Part shown: positions 63,835 through 64,000 of the stretch, one piece after another
Layout: the number at the start of each line of letters is the position of its first letter
How positions within the stretch are numbered: position 1 is the stretch's first letter
Assembly: GCF_014698305.1 (NCBI RefSeq)
Contig: NZ_JACJST010000023.1
Span: 40,827-104,826 of the forward strand
Direction of reading: 5' to 3'
From: Anabaena lutea FACHB-196
Lineage (GTDB): Bacteria > Cyanobacteriota > Cyanobacteriia > Cyanobacteriales > Nostocaceae
Length of the DNA stretch: 64,000 nucleotides
Made by a program: the position numbers and the translations under genes
Notes under the pieces: generated by a model
The model's input: the letters and a program-made list of their open reading frames with translations, nothing else
Told to the model about the DNA's origin: nothing
The model's database searches: none

Positions 63835-64000
63835 TTGGGTTTATTTGTAAAACAGTAAAGTTACGCAAATTAAACATTTTCAGGAAAACACATACTAGGC
63901 AGGGTAAGAGCATCTCAATTAGGCTTGACATAAGGGATGAGAGGAATCTAATGTAGAGTCAATGAAACAGGAACTGAGAACTCGAATCATATAATTGTTA

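Overview
This is a low-GC cyanobacterial chromosome segment, most likely from a filamentous Nostocales species (Nostoc/Anabaena relatives). The support is direct. HIP1-type GCGATCGC palindromes are scattered through genes. There is a 390-residue SigA-type group 1 sigma factor, a high-light-inducible protein, a helical carotenoid protein, a CRR6-type NDH assembly factor, a CAAD-domain membrane protein and an Rcp-type response regulator. The intergenic DNA is full of heptamer-like repeats and small hairpin or MITE-like elements. I found no transposase, CRISPR array, prophage or rRNA; there is one tRNA (Leu, anticodon TAG).

Layout. 0-6 kb: 3' part of ftsH, a GDSL lipase with RTX repeats, a Uma2 nuclease and a WD40 protein. 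6-14.5 kb: an SDR-like protein, sigA behind a 1.3 kb leader, a HLIP gene with a candidate HLR1 site, a type IIA topoisomerase A subunit, a lone receiver protein and a secreted TPR protein. 15-26.6 kb: an accessory-looking export region with two tandem MacA/MacB-like exporters (adaptor, FtsX-type permease, ATPase), one TolC, a TetR regulator with recognisable operators, a frameshifted CPBP protease gene, and a YefM-YoeB toxin-antitoxin pair lying between permease and ATPase of the second exporter. 26.6-35 kb: ArfB, the carotenoid protein, a PrcA-like subtilase, a BolA/CGFS-glutaredoxin pair, an MFS exporter and a homocitrate-synthase-family enzyme. 35-47.5 kb: mostly housekeeping genes (OmpR-type regulator, DHH phosphoesterase, HNH nuclease, alr, tRNA-Leu, scpB, ispD, a GT9 glycosyltransferase, CRR6, CAAD). 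47.7-54 kb: stress-type proteins (BON lipoprotein, duplicated glycine-zipper protein), a pentapeptide/TPR secreted protein, and a LysR gene divergent from ilvD. 54.8-60.7 kb: a signalling cluster (PAS histidine kinase, Rcp-like receiver, receiver-GGDEF-EAL, small membrane protein). 60.6-64 kb: an FAD oxidoreductase, a GNAT, and an AtzG/AtzE-like pair whose amidase gene is broken.

The most interesting parts are: the 15-26.6 kb double exporter with its regulators and embedded toxin-antitoxin; several small inverted-repeat element families, one present in three copies; a topoisomerase A subunit that lacks a recognisable GyrA box and carries a repeat-derived insertion; and the amidase pseudogene that has lost its catalytic serine segment beside an intact small partner gene. 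All functional calls are from reading the translated sequence and known family motifs; no database search was run.
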